A stretch of 64,000 bases of DNA from Streptomyces hygroscopicus (GCA_002021875.1 CP018627.1:62001-126000), one strand, 5' to 3'; positions 44,249-52,677 are shown, numbered from the stretch's first letter. The notes: a model not told the origin generated them from the sequence alone. A program made the numbers and translations.

Positions 44249-45225
44249 CGCGCCCTGCCTCCTTCCGTGCTCAAGGTGTCGGCGAACGCGGTGGTGATGG
44301 CGTCGGCGTCGGGCAGCCAGCCCCATTGGCCATTCGGGTTGCATTCGATGAACACCCAGTCCGCTGTACTGTCGCCGTCGCCGGTGAGGGCGAAGTCGAA
44401 GCAGCCGAAGACCAGGCCGAAGGCCGACAGGTAGTGGTGCAGCGCGGTCTCGACGGGCGCGGGAACCGCGATGGGGGCGTGCTGGAGTTGGTCCCAGTCG
44501 CCGCGGCGCCAGTCCAGTGCGCTGTCCTGGGCGGTGATCTGCTGGGCGAATACCTTCTGGCCGACCACAGTGACCCGGACGTCGCCGGTTTTGGGGATTT
44601 CCGCCTGGAACAGGTGGGCGGTCACCGCGAGGGAGTCGTCGAACGTGTCGGGATCTACACGCTGGGCCCAGATCGCTCCGGTGTGTCCGTTCTCGTCGCG
44701 GGGCAGGCCGCGGAACGTCTTGTAGATGACGTGGCCGTGGTCGGCTGCGAATTCGCGCGCCTGCTCGGCGTCGTTGGTGACCAGTGTCGGCGGGATGGTC
44801 AGGCCGAGGTGGGCGGCCTTTTGAAGCTGGGCGGGCTTGAAGTCCGCGGCTGTCACGGCCGAGGGGTGGTTGACGTAGAAGGCATTGTGCAGGTGGTTCA
44901 GGATGCCGCCGAGTCCGTGCCGGGTCTCGGCGGCGGCGAAGTCCCGCTGCTGGGCCGGAAGGTGGCCATAGCGGGCGACGTACGGGGTGGGGCGGCGGTA
45001 GTACACCGCCGCCGCCTCCCCCAGCTCCACCTCGCGGCTGGTCGTCCGCAGCCGCCCGTTCCAGGTTGGCGACCCGGCGCCGATGCGGGCCCCGAAGGAC
45101 AGGCCGGTGCCGATGTTGGCTGGGTCAACGCGGGCGACGGGCACCTCACGCTCGTTCAATGCGGCGATCACCCGATCCGCGGTGACGTCCTCCAGGGACG
45201 TGAGGACCAGGACGAGGGAAGCCAT
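44245..45225 (-). CDS. ATP-grasp ligase, graspetide macrocyclase
   Basis: The product has 326 residues from ATG 45225; GTG at 45228 is an alternative. N-terminal pre-ATP-grasp domain: LVLVLTSLEDVTADRVIAAL. ATP-grasp core: VIYKTFRGL, WAQRVDPDTFDDSLAVTAHL, FQAEIPKTGDVRVTVVGQKV, and the metal-binding segment VFIECNPNGQWGWLPDADA. This fits peptide maturases that couple Asp/Glu side chains to Ser/Thr or Lys of a precursor (MvdC/MvdD, TgmB, ThfB relatives). It starts 6 bases after the precursor gene stop and overlaps the methyltransferase gene by four bases. Ester versus amide linkage cannot be read, but the Thr-rich core favours esters. Confidence 0.88.
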   Translation of the reverse strand: MASLVLVLTSLEDVTADRVIAALNEREVPVARVDPANIGTGLSFGARIGAGSPTWNGRLRTTSREVELGEAAAVYYRRPTPYVARYGHLPAQQRDFAAAETRHGLGGILNHLHNAFYVNHPSAVTAADFKPAQLQKAAHLGLTIPPTLVTNDAEQAREFAADHGHVIYKTFRGLPRDENGHTGAIWAQRVDPDTFDDSLAVTAHLFQAEIPKTGDVRVTVVGQKVFAQQITAQDSALDWRRGDWDQLQHAPIAVPAPVETALHHYLSAFGLVFGCFDFALTGDGDSTADWVFIECNPNGQWGWLPDADAITTAFADTLSTEGGRAR

Positions 45226-45231
45226 CACCGC

Positions 45232-45498
45232 TCAGTCCGACTCGTAGTCGGTGGTGTTGTCGTCCTGCGTCTGCGGCTGCGGCGCCTGCCCGTCGCCTCC
45301 GCCGGACATCGACGCGGTCCCGGTCGTCCTGCTGGTGCCGTGCCTGCCCATCTCCACCACCTGGCCGACGGCATCGGTGTAACGGGCGGTCTGCGTCGCC
45401 TCATCGAGCCTCACCGCCGCGTAGGACGGCGGGCCTAATGGCAGCCGGTCGGTGACCAGCCGCATCGCCCACGGAGCCTGGGGTTCAAGCGTCGCCAT
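45232..45498 (-). CDS. Graspetide precursor peptide
   Basis: The product has 88 residues from MATLEPQAPWAMRLVTDRLP, with AAGGGGAAGGA before the ATG. The leader (about 1-52) carries the conserved pattern of ATP-grasp-modified RiPP precursors: PLGPPSYAAVRLDEATQTAR and YTDAVGQ. The C-terminal core region (about 53-88) is rich in Thr, Ser, Asp and Glu and has TSRTTGTASMSGGGDG, then TQDDNTTDYESD, giving both nucleophile and acid partners for side-chain rings. It is directly upstream of the ATP-grasp and methyltransferase genes. Ring pattern and processing site are unknown. The peptide sequence does not match any product I can name. Confidence 0.82.
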   Translation of the reverse strand: MATLEPQAPWAMRLVTDRLPLGPPSYAAVRLDEATQTARYTDAVGQVVEMGRHGTSRTTGTASMSGGGDGQAPQPQTQDDNTTDYESD

Positions 45499-45656
45499 GC
45501 GTTCGTCCTTCCCCTTGCCATCTGCAGGTAGCCGGGCAGCCACCACGTGAGCAGAATCGACCTCCCGCGCCGGTCCCGGCCAGTACCGTAGGCGTAGCGA
45601 ACCGTGGCGAAATTACCACGCTCCGTGTCAGGAAGTCGGGGGAAGGTGGTACGGCG

Positions 45657-47021
45657 ATGACCGGCAGAACCAGCAACCCGCACCTCGCGGTATGGGTCGC
45701 GGCCACCGGCCTGTCGCACGGCGAGATCGCCCGCCGCGTCGCCGCAGAAGCGAATGCCCAAGGTCACCGGCAGATTGCCCCGGACGCCAGCCGCATCCGC
45801 CGCTGGATCGACGGCGAGCGGCCCCGCCCGCCGGTCCCTGCTCTGCTGACCGCAGTACTCTCCGACGCGATTGGCCAGCCGCTCACTCAAGGTGACCTCG
45901 GACTGACAGCCCAAGGGCCCATGCTGGATAGCATCCAGCTCCCGCTGCTGACCGAGGCAGCCGCCCAGACCCTGGCCGGATGGACCCAGATGGACCTCGT
46001 CCTCGACCGCCGCGACACCCTCAAGCTCGCCCTTGGCGTCCCGCTTATCCTGGCCGCCGAGCGGATGCTGGGCGGCACCGCCCGCCGGCTCAACCACGCC
46101 GCCAAGGGCTTCGATACCGACACCACCACCGCACTGGAGGAGGTCACCGCCTTCTTCACCAGGGCGGACGCCACCAAGGGCGGCGGCCTGTACCGTTCCG
46201 CGATCGTCGCCCAGCTCGCCGAGGTCGCCCGCCGCATCCAGGACGGTGTCCCCACCTCCTTGAAGGCCCGGGTCTTCGCGGCGACCGCTGACCTGGCCGC
46301 ACTCGCGGGATGGGTCAGCCACGACAGCGGCCGGTACGCCACCGCCCAGCGGTACTGGTCTTACGGCGTCTATGCCGCCTCCGAGGCCGGCCAGCCGGAC
46401 CGCGGCGTCGAGATCGTCACCCGCATGTCCCACCAGATGATCTACCTCGGGCACCCCGACGACGCCCTCGGTCTCCTCGGCGTCGCCGCGAAGAAGGCCG
46501 TCCTGCCCGCCACCAGGGCGCTGGTCGCCTCCCAGACCGGCCGTGTCCACGCCGCCCTCGGCGACGAGCGCCGTGCCGAGCGGCAGCTGGGAACTGCCGA
46601 CGAACTGGTCGCGGACGGCCTGGGCGATGTGCCGGAGTGGGTGGCGTACTTCGACGCCGCCGAGCACGCCGGCGCCCGTGCGGTATCCGCCCGCGACCTG
46701 AACAGCATCGACCGGCCCGGCCGCGCGAGTCTCCATTTCACTGACGCGCTCGCACTGCGCAAGCCCGGCTTCGACCGTGTACGCGTCATGGACCGCATCG
46801 GCCTGGCCGCCGCACTGTTCGACGAAGGCGAACCGGAACAGGCCGCCGCAGCCGCCCAACAAGCCCTCACCGAAGCCGTACGGATCGACTCCACCCTCGT
46901 GACCTCCCGGCTCAATACGCTGCTGGACGCCGCCCGCCCCTACCGGACCGCCGCCGTGGACGAGGTACGCACAAGAGCGGCGGATCTCGCAGCAGCCCGC
47001 CCGACCACGGTCGCGGCCTGA
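45657..47021 (+). CDS. XRE-like regulator with TPR domain, divergent from the graspetide operon
   Basis: The product has 454 residues from MTGRTSNPHLAVWVAATGLS. The N-terminal about 75 residues form a helix-turn-helix (SHGEIARRVAAEANAQGHRQ, ASRIRRWIDGERPRPPVPAL). The remainder is alpha-helical with TPR character (YRSAIVAQLAEVARRI, ATAQRYWSYGVYAASEAGQP, GEPEQAAAAAQQALTEAVRI). Such large Streptomyces regulators commonly neighbour RiPP and antibiotic genes and may respond to signalling peptides. It shares a 158-base divergent region with the precursor gene and is a good candidate for controlling it. No other regulator is nearby. Confidence 0.8.
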   Translation: MTGRTSNPHLAVWVAATGLSHGEIARRVAAEANAQGHRQIAPDASRIRRWIDGERPRPPVPALLTAVLSDAIGQPLTQGDLGLTAQGPMLDSIQLPLLTEAAAQTLAGWTQMDLVLDRRDTLKLALGVPLILAAERMLGGTARRLNHAAKGFDTDTTTALEEVTAFFTRADATKGGGLYRSAIVAQLAEVARRIQDGVPTSLKARVFAATADLAALAGWVSHDSGRYATAQRYWSYGVYAASEAGQPDRGVEIVTRMSHQMIYLGHPDDALGLLGVAAKKAVLPATRALVASQTGRVHAALGDERRAERQLGTADELVADGLGDVPEWVAYFDAAEHAGARAVSARDLNSIDRPGRASLHFTDALALRKPGFDRVRVMDRIGLAAALFDEGEPEQAAAAAQQALTEAVRIDSTLVTSRLNTLLDAARPYRTAAVDEVRTRAADLAAARPTTVAA

Positions 47022-47034
47022 GACCATCGCAACC

Positions 47035-47331
47035 ATGGGCAGGCACTCACGACCAGGACCGCCGAACCAGCCGTCCCGCGCAGCCATGTACATCGACGCG
47101 GCCGACCCTCTCGCCGCATACAACAAGCGGCGCCGCCCGCCGCTCGACATCCACCGACGTCACCGCCCGCTGCACGGCGGAGGCGGACACCTCCGGCCCG
47201 ATGAGCCGCGTGCGCTGGAGCAGTGGAACGGGTTTTCGTACGAACCTGCAGGCACTGCCGCGAACCTCTCAGAGGCTCAGCGGTGGGTGAACGAACAGAC
47301 CTCTGGCGACACGTCGGCGGAATACGGCTGA
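47035..47331 (+). CDS. Small hypothetical protein following the graspetide regulator
   Basis: The 98-residue protein reads MGRHSRPGPPNQPSRAAMYI, then RRRPPLDIHRRHRPLHGGGG, then ALEQWNGFSYEPAGTAANLS. It starts 13 bases after the regulator stop, so probably the same transcript. The basic, Pro/His-rich first half and acidic second half match no family I recognise. It may be a cluster-specific accessory protein. Confidence 0.5.
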   Translation: MGRHSRPGPPNQPSRAAMYIDAADPLAAYNKRRRPPLDIHRRHRPLHGGGGHLRPDEPRALEQWNGFSYEPAGTAANLSEAQRWVNEQTSGDTSAEYG

Positions 47332-47854
47332 CGCTCGTCACACGCCAGGGCAACGGCACGGGTAGCACGCACGACACAAGGTGCGAGACAGGCGACGTAA
47401 GGCTCTGCTCCCTGGACATGGACCAGCGCACGGAGGACTGACTGATCAGGCAGCGTTGCCTCGGTGACCGAAGACAGGCCTTATACCGCTCGAGGCGACG
47501 ATGCGGCGTGCTGGGTGGGTGACCTCGCGCTGATTGTGCGTGTACTGCCGCGGGACCATCTGTCGAACTCAGTCACCAGCAGCCACGCCTGTGACTGACT
47601 CCCGCCTCCGTTCTCCGTCTCTCCCTCCCCTCTGCCCTATCCTCACGAGATCACGTGAGGCCGCGGCCCAGCGCGCTGCCGGCTTCCCTTTCCTACGGAC
47701 AGACAGGTGCACATACGGACCGACGGGCGACGCAGGCTCAGACCTTGCCCAAAGCAGGCGCGCTCTTCCGTTCTCACCAGGCGCGTGTCGTGCCTGTCTT
47801 ACATTCAGGGCAACGGTCCTGGCGGCAACACCCTGCGTTGGACGGCGTCTCGAG
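47332..47854. other. Gap without a supported gene
   Basis: Short open stretches on both strands lack ribosome sites or family motifs. No hairpin or RNA gene was recognised. The gap ends at the left inverted repeat of the IS630-type element. Confidence 0.5.
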
Positions 47855-48448
47855 CTAGTGCTCTGACCGGGAAGGTTCACCGGGTTGATCCGGTGGTGGG
47901 AGGGTGTACTCCCATCCGGGTTGCCAGTGCGCCGGGGCTTGGACGAGGTCTTCGAGGCGGGCGTCAGCGAGCAGGCAATCCAGGGCCCATCGGTTGGCCG
48001 AGTGGGCGATTAGCAGAATGCGGCTGCCGTCCCACCGGGTGGCCAGGTCGGCGAGGAAGTCTTCGGTGACAGCCAGAACCTCGCGGTAGCTCTGGCCGCC
48101 GGGGAAGGGCTCGTCGATGTGCTGGCCTCGCCGTGGGACGAGAACTGTCTGCGGGCAGCCATTGAGGTGCCCGTAGTTGCATTCCCGCAGGCGGGGGTCG
48201 TGGTGGACGGGCAGTGTGGTGCCCGCGAAGGCGATCCGCGCGGTGTCCACGGCGCGGTGCAGGTCGGAGGTGAACACCGCCGCGATGCCGTCGTTGCGGC
48301 GGCGGTCGCCGAGTTCCCGGGCCTGTCGGCGGCCGGTTGGTGAGAGGCTGCCCGGCAGCCAGCCGGTGGCGATTCCGGCCTCGTTGTCGGTGGTGGTGGC
48401 GTGGGTCTCATAGACGAGCCGGATCGGCTTCGTTGCCCTGCCGGTCAT
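47855..48448 (-). CDS. Histidine phosphatase family protein carried inside an IS630-type element
   Basis: The product has 197 residues from MTGRATKPIRLVYETHATTT. It belongs to the Streptomyces branch of the histidine phosphatase superfamily with VYETHATTTDNEAG in place of the usual RHG motif. Conserved later parts are RRQARELGDRR, AAVFTSDLHRAVDTARIAF, PRLRECNYGHLNG, PFPGGQSYREV and ILLIAHSANRWAL (second His). The last eight codons (GEPSRSEH) are written by the element's terminal repeat, and the stop TAG uses the target TA. It lies between the transposase and the left repeat, so it moves with the element. Its substrate is unknown; the loss of the classical RHG could alter activity. Confidence 0.8.
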   Translation of the reverse strand: MTGRATKPIRLVYETHATTTDNEAGIATGWLPGSLSPTGRRQARELGDRRRNDGIAAVFTSDLHRAVDTARIAFAGTTLPVHHDPRLRECNYGHLNGCPQTVLVPRRGQHIDEPFPGGQSYREVLAVTEDFLADLATRWDGSRILLIAHSANRWALDCLLADARLEDLVQAPAHWQPGWEYTLPPPDQPGEPSRSEH

Positions 48449-49653
48449 CGTCAGGCCGCTTGGAGATGGCGTCCGCCCCAGCGGATGCCTTTCTCGCTGC
48501 GGATGCGGGCGCGTTCCCTGCGTTGGGCGGCGAGGATGTCGGGGTGGCGAGCGTTGGCGTTGCGCCAGCCCAGGTAGCGGTGCAGGGCCTGGGTCTGCGC
48601 GGGGTGGCTGCGGTGGTGGGAGTTGGCCAGGGTGAACTGCCGCAGTGGGCCGAAGTGCGCCTCGATCGGGTTGGCCCAGGAGGCGTAGGTCGGGGTGAAG
48701 CACAGCTCGACCTTGTTCTTCTTCGCCCAGCGACGGATGTCCGCTCCGGTGTGGGCGGAGAGGTTGTCCAGGATGATGTAAATCGGGCCGCCGTCGGGTC
48801 GGGCGGCGCGGATCGACTTCAGCGCGGCCAGAGTGTTGGCGGTGCCTTTGCGGCGGTGGTTGACGCCCCACAGCCGGTCATCGCCCACGGAGTAGCAACC
48901 GTGGAAGTAGGTGACGCCGTGGGTGCGGCGGAAGGTCGCCGGGAGACGGTCGGGCTTGCCCTGCCTCGCCCAGCAGGAGCCGCCGGTGGGCCGGTTCCCC
49001 AGGGGACCGAACTCGTCAAAGGCGAAAACCCGGTCTGGGAAGTGCTCCGCCACGTGCTCGATGCGGTCGAGCTTGGCGTCGCGGTCGGGGTCGGGCGACT
49101 CCTTCCAGGTCTTCGTCCGCTGGAAGGTGATGCCACGACGCGACAGCAGGCACCGTAAGGCTTCACGGCCGATGCGGATGCTGTGTCCGTGGACGCGGCG
49201 CAGGTAGGCGGCGAGTTTGCGGATCGACCAGCGGGTGAAGGGCTGGCCGAGCCGGGTGGGACGGGTGGTGGCCGTCTTGACGACGAAGTCCTCGTCGTCA
49301 GGGGCGAGCAGGCGGGGACGGCCTCCCGCCCATCGAGGGTCCAGGCAGGCCAGGCCGATCTCGTTGAACCGGTGGATCACCTCCCGCACCGTGTCCTCGT
49401 CCGCCTGGACCAGCTGGGCGATCACCGGGACCCGGTTCCCGCCGGCGGACGCCAGCAGCATCATCGCCCGCCGGTAACGCACCGAGCTGGTACTGCCCCG
49501 GCGCACGATCTGCTGCAGCTTCTGCCCTTCTTGGTCGGTCAATCGGCGCACCCACACAGGCTCGGCCACCACACCTCCAACGGTCGGAACGAACATCACC
49601 GCCCATCCAACCGCTCCAACCGTCGTTCCGGTGAACCTTCCCGGTCAGAGCAC
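47858..49653 (-). mobile_element. IS630-type element with 29-bp perfect inverted repeats and a passenger gene
   Basis: The repeats at 47855-47883 and 49628-49656 are perfect inverted copies (left arm begins CTAGTGCTCTGACCGGG) and include TA target duplications at 47856-47857 and 49654-49655. The 1.8-kb unit contains an intact transposase (48451-49599) and a histidine phosphatase gene (47855-48448) in the same orientation. Plain IS630 elements are about 1.1-1.2 kb, so about 0.6 kb is passenger. A decayed relative without the passenger lies at 62128-63321. Confidence 0.85.
48451..49596 (-). CDS. IS630-family transposase, intact
   Basis: The product has about 381 residues. The N-terminal HTH region (SSVRYRRAMMLLASAGGNRV, IAQLVQADEDTVREVIHRFN) is followed by a winged helix segment (WSIRKLAAYLRRVHGHSIRI). 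The DDE domain has the catalytic Asp in FAFDEFGPLG, the second in IILDNLSAHTG and Glu in SWANPIEAHFGPLRQF. Possible starts are GTG 49599, ATG 49596, and a GTG further in, preceded by GGAGG. The stop codon lies 2 bases before the phosphatase start, so the two genes are probably co-transcribed. Confidence 0.9.
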   Translation of the reverse strand: MFVPTVGGVVAEPVWVRRLTDQEGQKLQQIVRRGSTSSVRYRRAMMLLASAGGNRVPVIAQLVQADEDTVREVIHRFNEIGLACLDPRWAGGRPRLLAPDDEDFVVKTATTRPTRLGQPFTRWSIRKLAAYLRRVHGHSIRIGREALRCLLSRRGITFQRTKTWKESPDPDRDAKLDRIEHVAEHFPDRVFAFDEFGPLGNRPTGGSCWARQGKPDRLPATFRRTHGVTYFHGCYSVGDDRLWGVNHRRKGTANTLAALKSIRAARPDGGPIYIILDNLSAHTGADIRRWAKKNKVELCFTPTYASWANPIEAHFGPLRQFTLANSHHRSHPAQTQALHRYLGWRNANARHPDILAAQRRERARIRSEKGIRWGGRHLQAA

Positions 49654-49656
49654 TAG

Positions 49657-50273
49657 GCGCTCGTGACGTCGGGCCTGGCGCCACGCCTCCTCATCCACCA
49701 CAGGCAGCAGGACACGGCCCAGGTGCACGCAGCGACGCCACAGCATGTCGTGATCGGAGGCCACGGTCGACCCTCCCTAGGGCGAGTGGAACACCTGAGG
49801 CCGGAAACCAGCCCGACCGCCGCAGGCCCTCCAACTTCCCACTACGCACAGTGCACGTACAGAGGGGAAGCCAAGATCCCCGACAGCGTCACGACAGCGA
49901 GGCTCCATCCGCCCTCGAGCACGCAGGCATATCAACCGGAGACCTCCCGCACCGACATCCCGCTGTGACTGAGCGCGGCACCTGGCCCGGATGGACAACT
50001 CTGATGCTCAGAATGGGCCCGACGATGACGCCGAGCGCAAGCCGGCCCGCCTGCTCGTGTCGAGCAGTGGAACCCGTGCCGGGACCGCGGGTCCCACCCT
50101 GGCGTGAAGAGACCCGCGCAGCACAAGAGCGCCGGGCACCTGCTCATCGAAGATTTCGATCAACTGGTCGAAGACTGTCTGGTCCTCGCCGGCGCGCGCT
50201 GCGGCAAGCTGCGTCGGGACTGGCCGTCGGACGGTCGGCTACCGGGTCAAAATGGTCTTTCCGGTTCTGGGAA
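49657..50273. other. Gap with an unassigned coding-like fragment
   Basis: A plus-strand stretch at about 50129-50230 reads AGHLLIEDFDQLVEDCLVLA, GARCGKLRRDW and looks like protein sequence, but it has no clear start, family or end and is probably a remnant. The rest of the gap has no supported feature. Confidence 0.35.
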
Positions 50274-51140
50274 TCAGCTACTGAGGTCGAACACGCCCCA
50301 CGCGGTGAACGGCTCGGCCTGGACGTAGATCCTGCTTCCTCGGCCGACGACCCGCCGGCGGCCGGGGGCAGCGCCATCGGGCAGGGCGAGCAGGCCGACG
50401 TCCGTTGGCTCCACGGAGGTTTCGGTGAGCTCTCCGTGGGCGAGTCGGTCCCGCTCCTCGCCGTAGCCGCCGTAGAAGGCGACCCGATCGCCGTGGACGG
50501 CCACCGCATGGGCGCCCCGTACGCGGTTCGTCCACACTCTCACGGGCCGGTCGGGGCGGTTGGGGCGTATCTCGACGAGCGGGAAGTCCGTGTATGGGCA
50601 CGTCCAGGCGGCGGTGCCCGACACGCTCAGGGCATAGCAGTCGAAGAGACCGGGGATGCGGGCGCCGTCTGACGTCCAGGCGAGTCGGCCCGTGGCGCTC
50701 CAGCGGCGGATTCCGGCCGGGTTCTCGTCGAAGTGCCCGACCCAGATATGGCCGGACTCGTCCACGAGCAGGTGCTCGATGGCGTCCCCGACGGAGAAGG
50801 ACGAGGTCTCGCGGCCGAGCGCGTCGAAGACCTGGACCTGGTCCGCGTCCTCGTACCGGCGGGAGCGAGACGCAGCGACGACGAACCCGCCGTCGGGCAG
50901 GCGGTCCAGGTGCGGCCAGCGGGCCCGTACGGCGCTCAACTCGGTGAGTTCGACGTTGCCGCCCGGATTGACGGAAACGACCAGCGCGTCGAAGGGCAGG
51001 ACATCGCCGCCGGGCTGCGGAGCACGTTCGGCAAGCAGCCAGTGTGCGGCGCCGAAGACGTCGATGGTGCTGGTCAGGACGTGGCGGTCGTGGTGCGCTC
51101 GGGGCAGGTGGGCGTAGGGAACGAGGGCGATCTTCTGCAC
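50274..51140 (-). CDS. Beta-propeller-like hypothetical protein
   Basis: The 288-residue soluble protein has repeated beta-rich segments ending in hydrophobic-charged pairs: HLDRLPDGGFVVAASRSRRY, HLLVDESGHIWVGHFDENPA, GIRRWSATGRLAW and RVWTNRVRGAHAVAVHGDRV. The VDESGHIWVGHFDE blade is typical of NHL/WD-like propellers with five to six blades. No signal peptide or catalytic motif is seen. It is transcribed alone. Similar proteins in Streptomyces are uncharacterised. Confidence 0.7.
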   Translation of the reverse strand: MQKIALVPYAHLPRAHHDRHVLTSTIDVFGAAHWLLAERAPQPGGDVLPFDALVVSVNPGGNVELTELSAVRARWPHLDRLPDGGFVVAASRSRRYEDADQVQVFDALGRETSSFSVGDAIEHLLVDESGHIWVGHFDENPAGIRRWSATGRLAWTSDGARIPGLFDCYALSVSGTAAWTCPYTDFPLVEIRPNRPDRPVRVWTNRVRGAHAVAVHGDRVAFYGGYGEERDRLAHGELTETSVEPTDVGLLALPDGAAPGRRRVVGRGSRIYVQAEPFTAWGVFDLSS

Positions 51141-51233
51141 GGACGGGCTCTCCTGGGTGGGCGGTCACGGCCATCGGGCACTGCGGTGAGCGGCGGGCGG
51201 CGGCGCGCGAGCAGTGGAGAGCGGAGCGGGGCG

Positions 51234-51404
51234 CCTAGGGCCCTTCTGGCGGATCTCCGCGGCGTCGGGACGCCCGGCACGCCCTCTCGCCGCTCCACGC
51301 GAAAACCCAAGTAGCTCCGCTACGAGGGCCTCCGCGCGGCACACCGAGAGCACGCACCGGACGCCGCTCCTTCGCCCACGGAGATCCGTCAGAAGGGCCC
51401 TAGG
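51234..51404. repeat. MITE-like element, 26-bp terminal inverted repeats
   Basis: The left end 51234-51259 (CCTAGGGCCCTTCTGGCGG...) and right end 51379-51404 are inverted copies with one mismatch. TA dinucleotides at 51236-51237 and 51401-51402 could be a target duplication. The 171-bp unit has no gene of its own and is the right size for a miniature inverted-repeat transposable element mobilised by a full-length IS elsewhere. It adjoins a resolvase remnant. Confidence 0.7.
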
Positions 51405-51410
51405 CCTGCG

Positions 51411-51508
51411 CGGGTGCCCTGGACGATGAGTTCGCGGATGAACTCGGCGAGCGCGGCGACGACGTGGAAGACGAGCCGGCCGCCGGGGGTGGTGGTGTCG
51501 AGGTTCGG
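51411..51508 (-). pseudogene. Serine recombinase (resolvase) fragment
   Basis: The minus strand reads DTTTPGGRLVFHVVAALAEF, IRELIVQGTRAG. This matches the conserved segment after the catalytic domain of resolvase/invertase proteins (usually DTSTPMGRL...VVGALAEFERELIRERT...AG). The catalytic Ser region and the DNA-binding C-terminus are absent; the MITE lies at the 3' side. Confidence 0.6.
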
Positions 51509-51640
51509 GCAAGCCGGTGCTGATCGTCAACCGGGACCCGACCCGCGGCGACCAGCACGCCGCCGCCCGGATCGCGCTCCCCCTGGCAACAGCCCTCACC
51601 ACCGTGGCCGGCCGACTGGGCATTCCCCGTCGACAGCGAG
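51508..51640 (+). pseudogene. Possible Sir2 (NAD-dependent deacylase) C-terminal fragment
   Basis: KPVLIVNRDPTRGDQHAAAR, IALPLATALTTVAGRLG resembles the end of Sir2-family enzymes, where VIVNxxPT precedes an acidic residue and a C-terminal helix. Only about 40 residues are present, with no NAD-binding core, so it is a remnant. The assignment is tentative. Confidence 0.35.
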
Positions 51641-51732
51641 GCGGCGCCCGCGATCGACGGGCCACCTCACCGGAGCTGAGCCGAAGCCGGTGCGGGCAGT
51701 TCCGGAGGTATCTCGCGTTCCGCTCTCGCCGG

Positions 51733-52677
51733 TCAGCTCGCGCCCGTCTCGTCGGCCGGTGGGTCCGGGACCTCGTCGACCGGACGGTGTCCCGCCCCGG
51801 TGAGTCCTTCACCGGCCGCGTCGGTGAAGGCGGCGATGGCCTCGTTTTGCCGGGTGGGAACCCAGACCACCGATGTCAGCCAGGCCAGGGGTGCGCCGTC
51901 CAGGGGACGCCAGACCAGGCCGGCGGCGAGCGGGGCGGTCGGGGGCTCGTTCAGGTGTATGCCCCGGCCCGCGAGCACCAGTCCGTGGACGAAGTCGGGG
52001 TTGCGGGCGTGCCGGATGGCGCCCGGCAGGAAGCCGCCGTCCCGGCATGCCAGCAGCATGTGGTCGTACAGTTGGGGCGCCATTACCCTCGGGAAGATCA
52101 CCAGGGAGGCCCCGTCCAGGTCACGCAGCCGGACCGGTGCCTCGTCCTGGGCGCAGGGGTGGTCCTCGCGGAGTACCACTCCCAGGTCGCGCCGGGCCAG
52201 CGGGCCGGAGTCCAGTCCGACGGTGTCTGCGGGGTGGCGGACGACCCCGGCGTCCAGTTCGCCCTCGCGTAGCCGCACCAGTTGCTCCTCGGTGGTCAGT
52301 TCGTGCAGGTCAATGAGGACGTCGGGGGCACGCCGGGAGAAGCTTTCGGTGAGCGTGCGCAGCACGGGGGGTTTGGTGTCCGGCGGCACGCCGACGCGTA
52401 GGACACCGGCTTCGCCGGGCTGTAGCCGGCGCATCGCCTCGCGGGCGGTCTCGACACCGGCCAGGACGGGGCGGATGTGTTCCAGCAGCAGTGCGCCTGC
52501 CTCGGTCAGCTGGATCCGCGGCCGCCTCCGATCGAACAGGCGCACGCCCAGTTCATGTTCCAGGTCGCGGATGCGCTGGGACAGCGGGGGCTGGGCCATG
52601 TGCAGGCGTTTCGCGGCCCGGCCGAAGTGCAGTTCCTCGGCGAGCACGGCGAAGTAACGCATGTGGCGCAGCTCCAT
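51733..52677 (-). CDS. LysR-family transcriptional regulator
   Basis: The product has 314 residues. HTH (1-65): MRYFAVLAEELHFGRAAKRL, HMAQPPLSQRIRDLEHELGV. The periplasmic-binding-like effector domain follows (VLRVGVPPDTKPPVLRTLTE, DLHELTTEEQLVRLREGELD, AGVVRHPADTVGLDSGPLAR). It is divergent from the enoyl-CoA hydratase/CoA ligase/transporter operon with a 182-base spacer, and a perfect T-N11-A palindrome lies 10 bases upstream of its start. It probably activates the operon in response to a pathway acid or CoA ester and represses itself. Confidence 0.92.
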   Translation of the reverse strand: MELRHMRYFAVLAEELHFGRAAKRLHMAQPPLSQRIRDLEHELGVRLFDRRRPRIQLTEAGALLLEHIRPVLAGVETAREAMRRLQPGEAGVLRVGVPPDTKPPVLRTLTESFSRRAPDVLIDLHELTTEEQLVRLREGELDAGVVRHPADTVGLDSGPLARRDLGVVLREDHPCAQDEAPVRLRDLDGASLVIFPRVMAPQLYDHMLLACRDGGFLPGAIRHARNPDFVHGLVLAGRGIHLNEPPTAPLAAGLVWRPLDGAPLAWLTSVVWVPTRQNEAIAAFTDAAGEGLTGAGHRPVDEVPDPPADETGAS

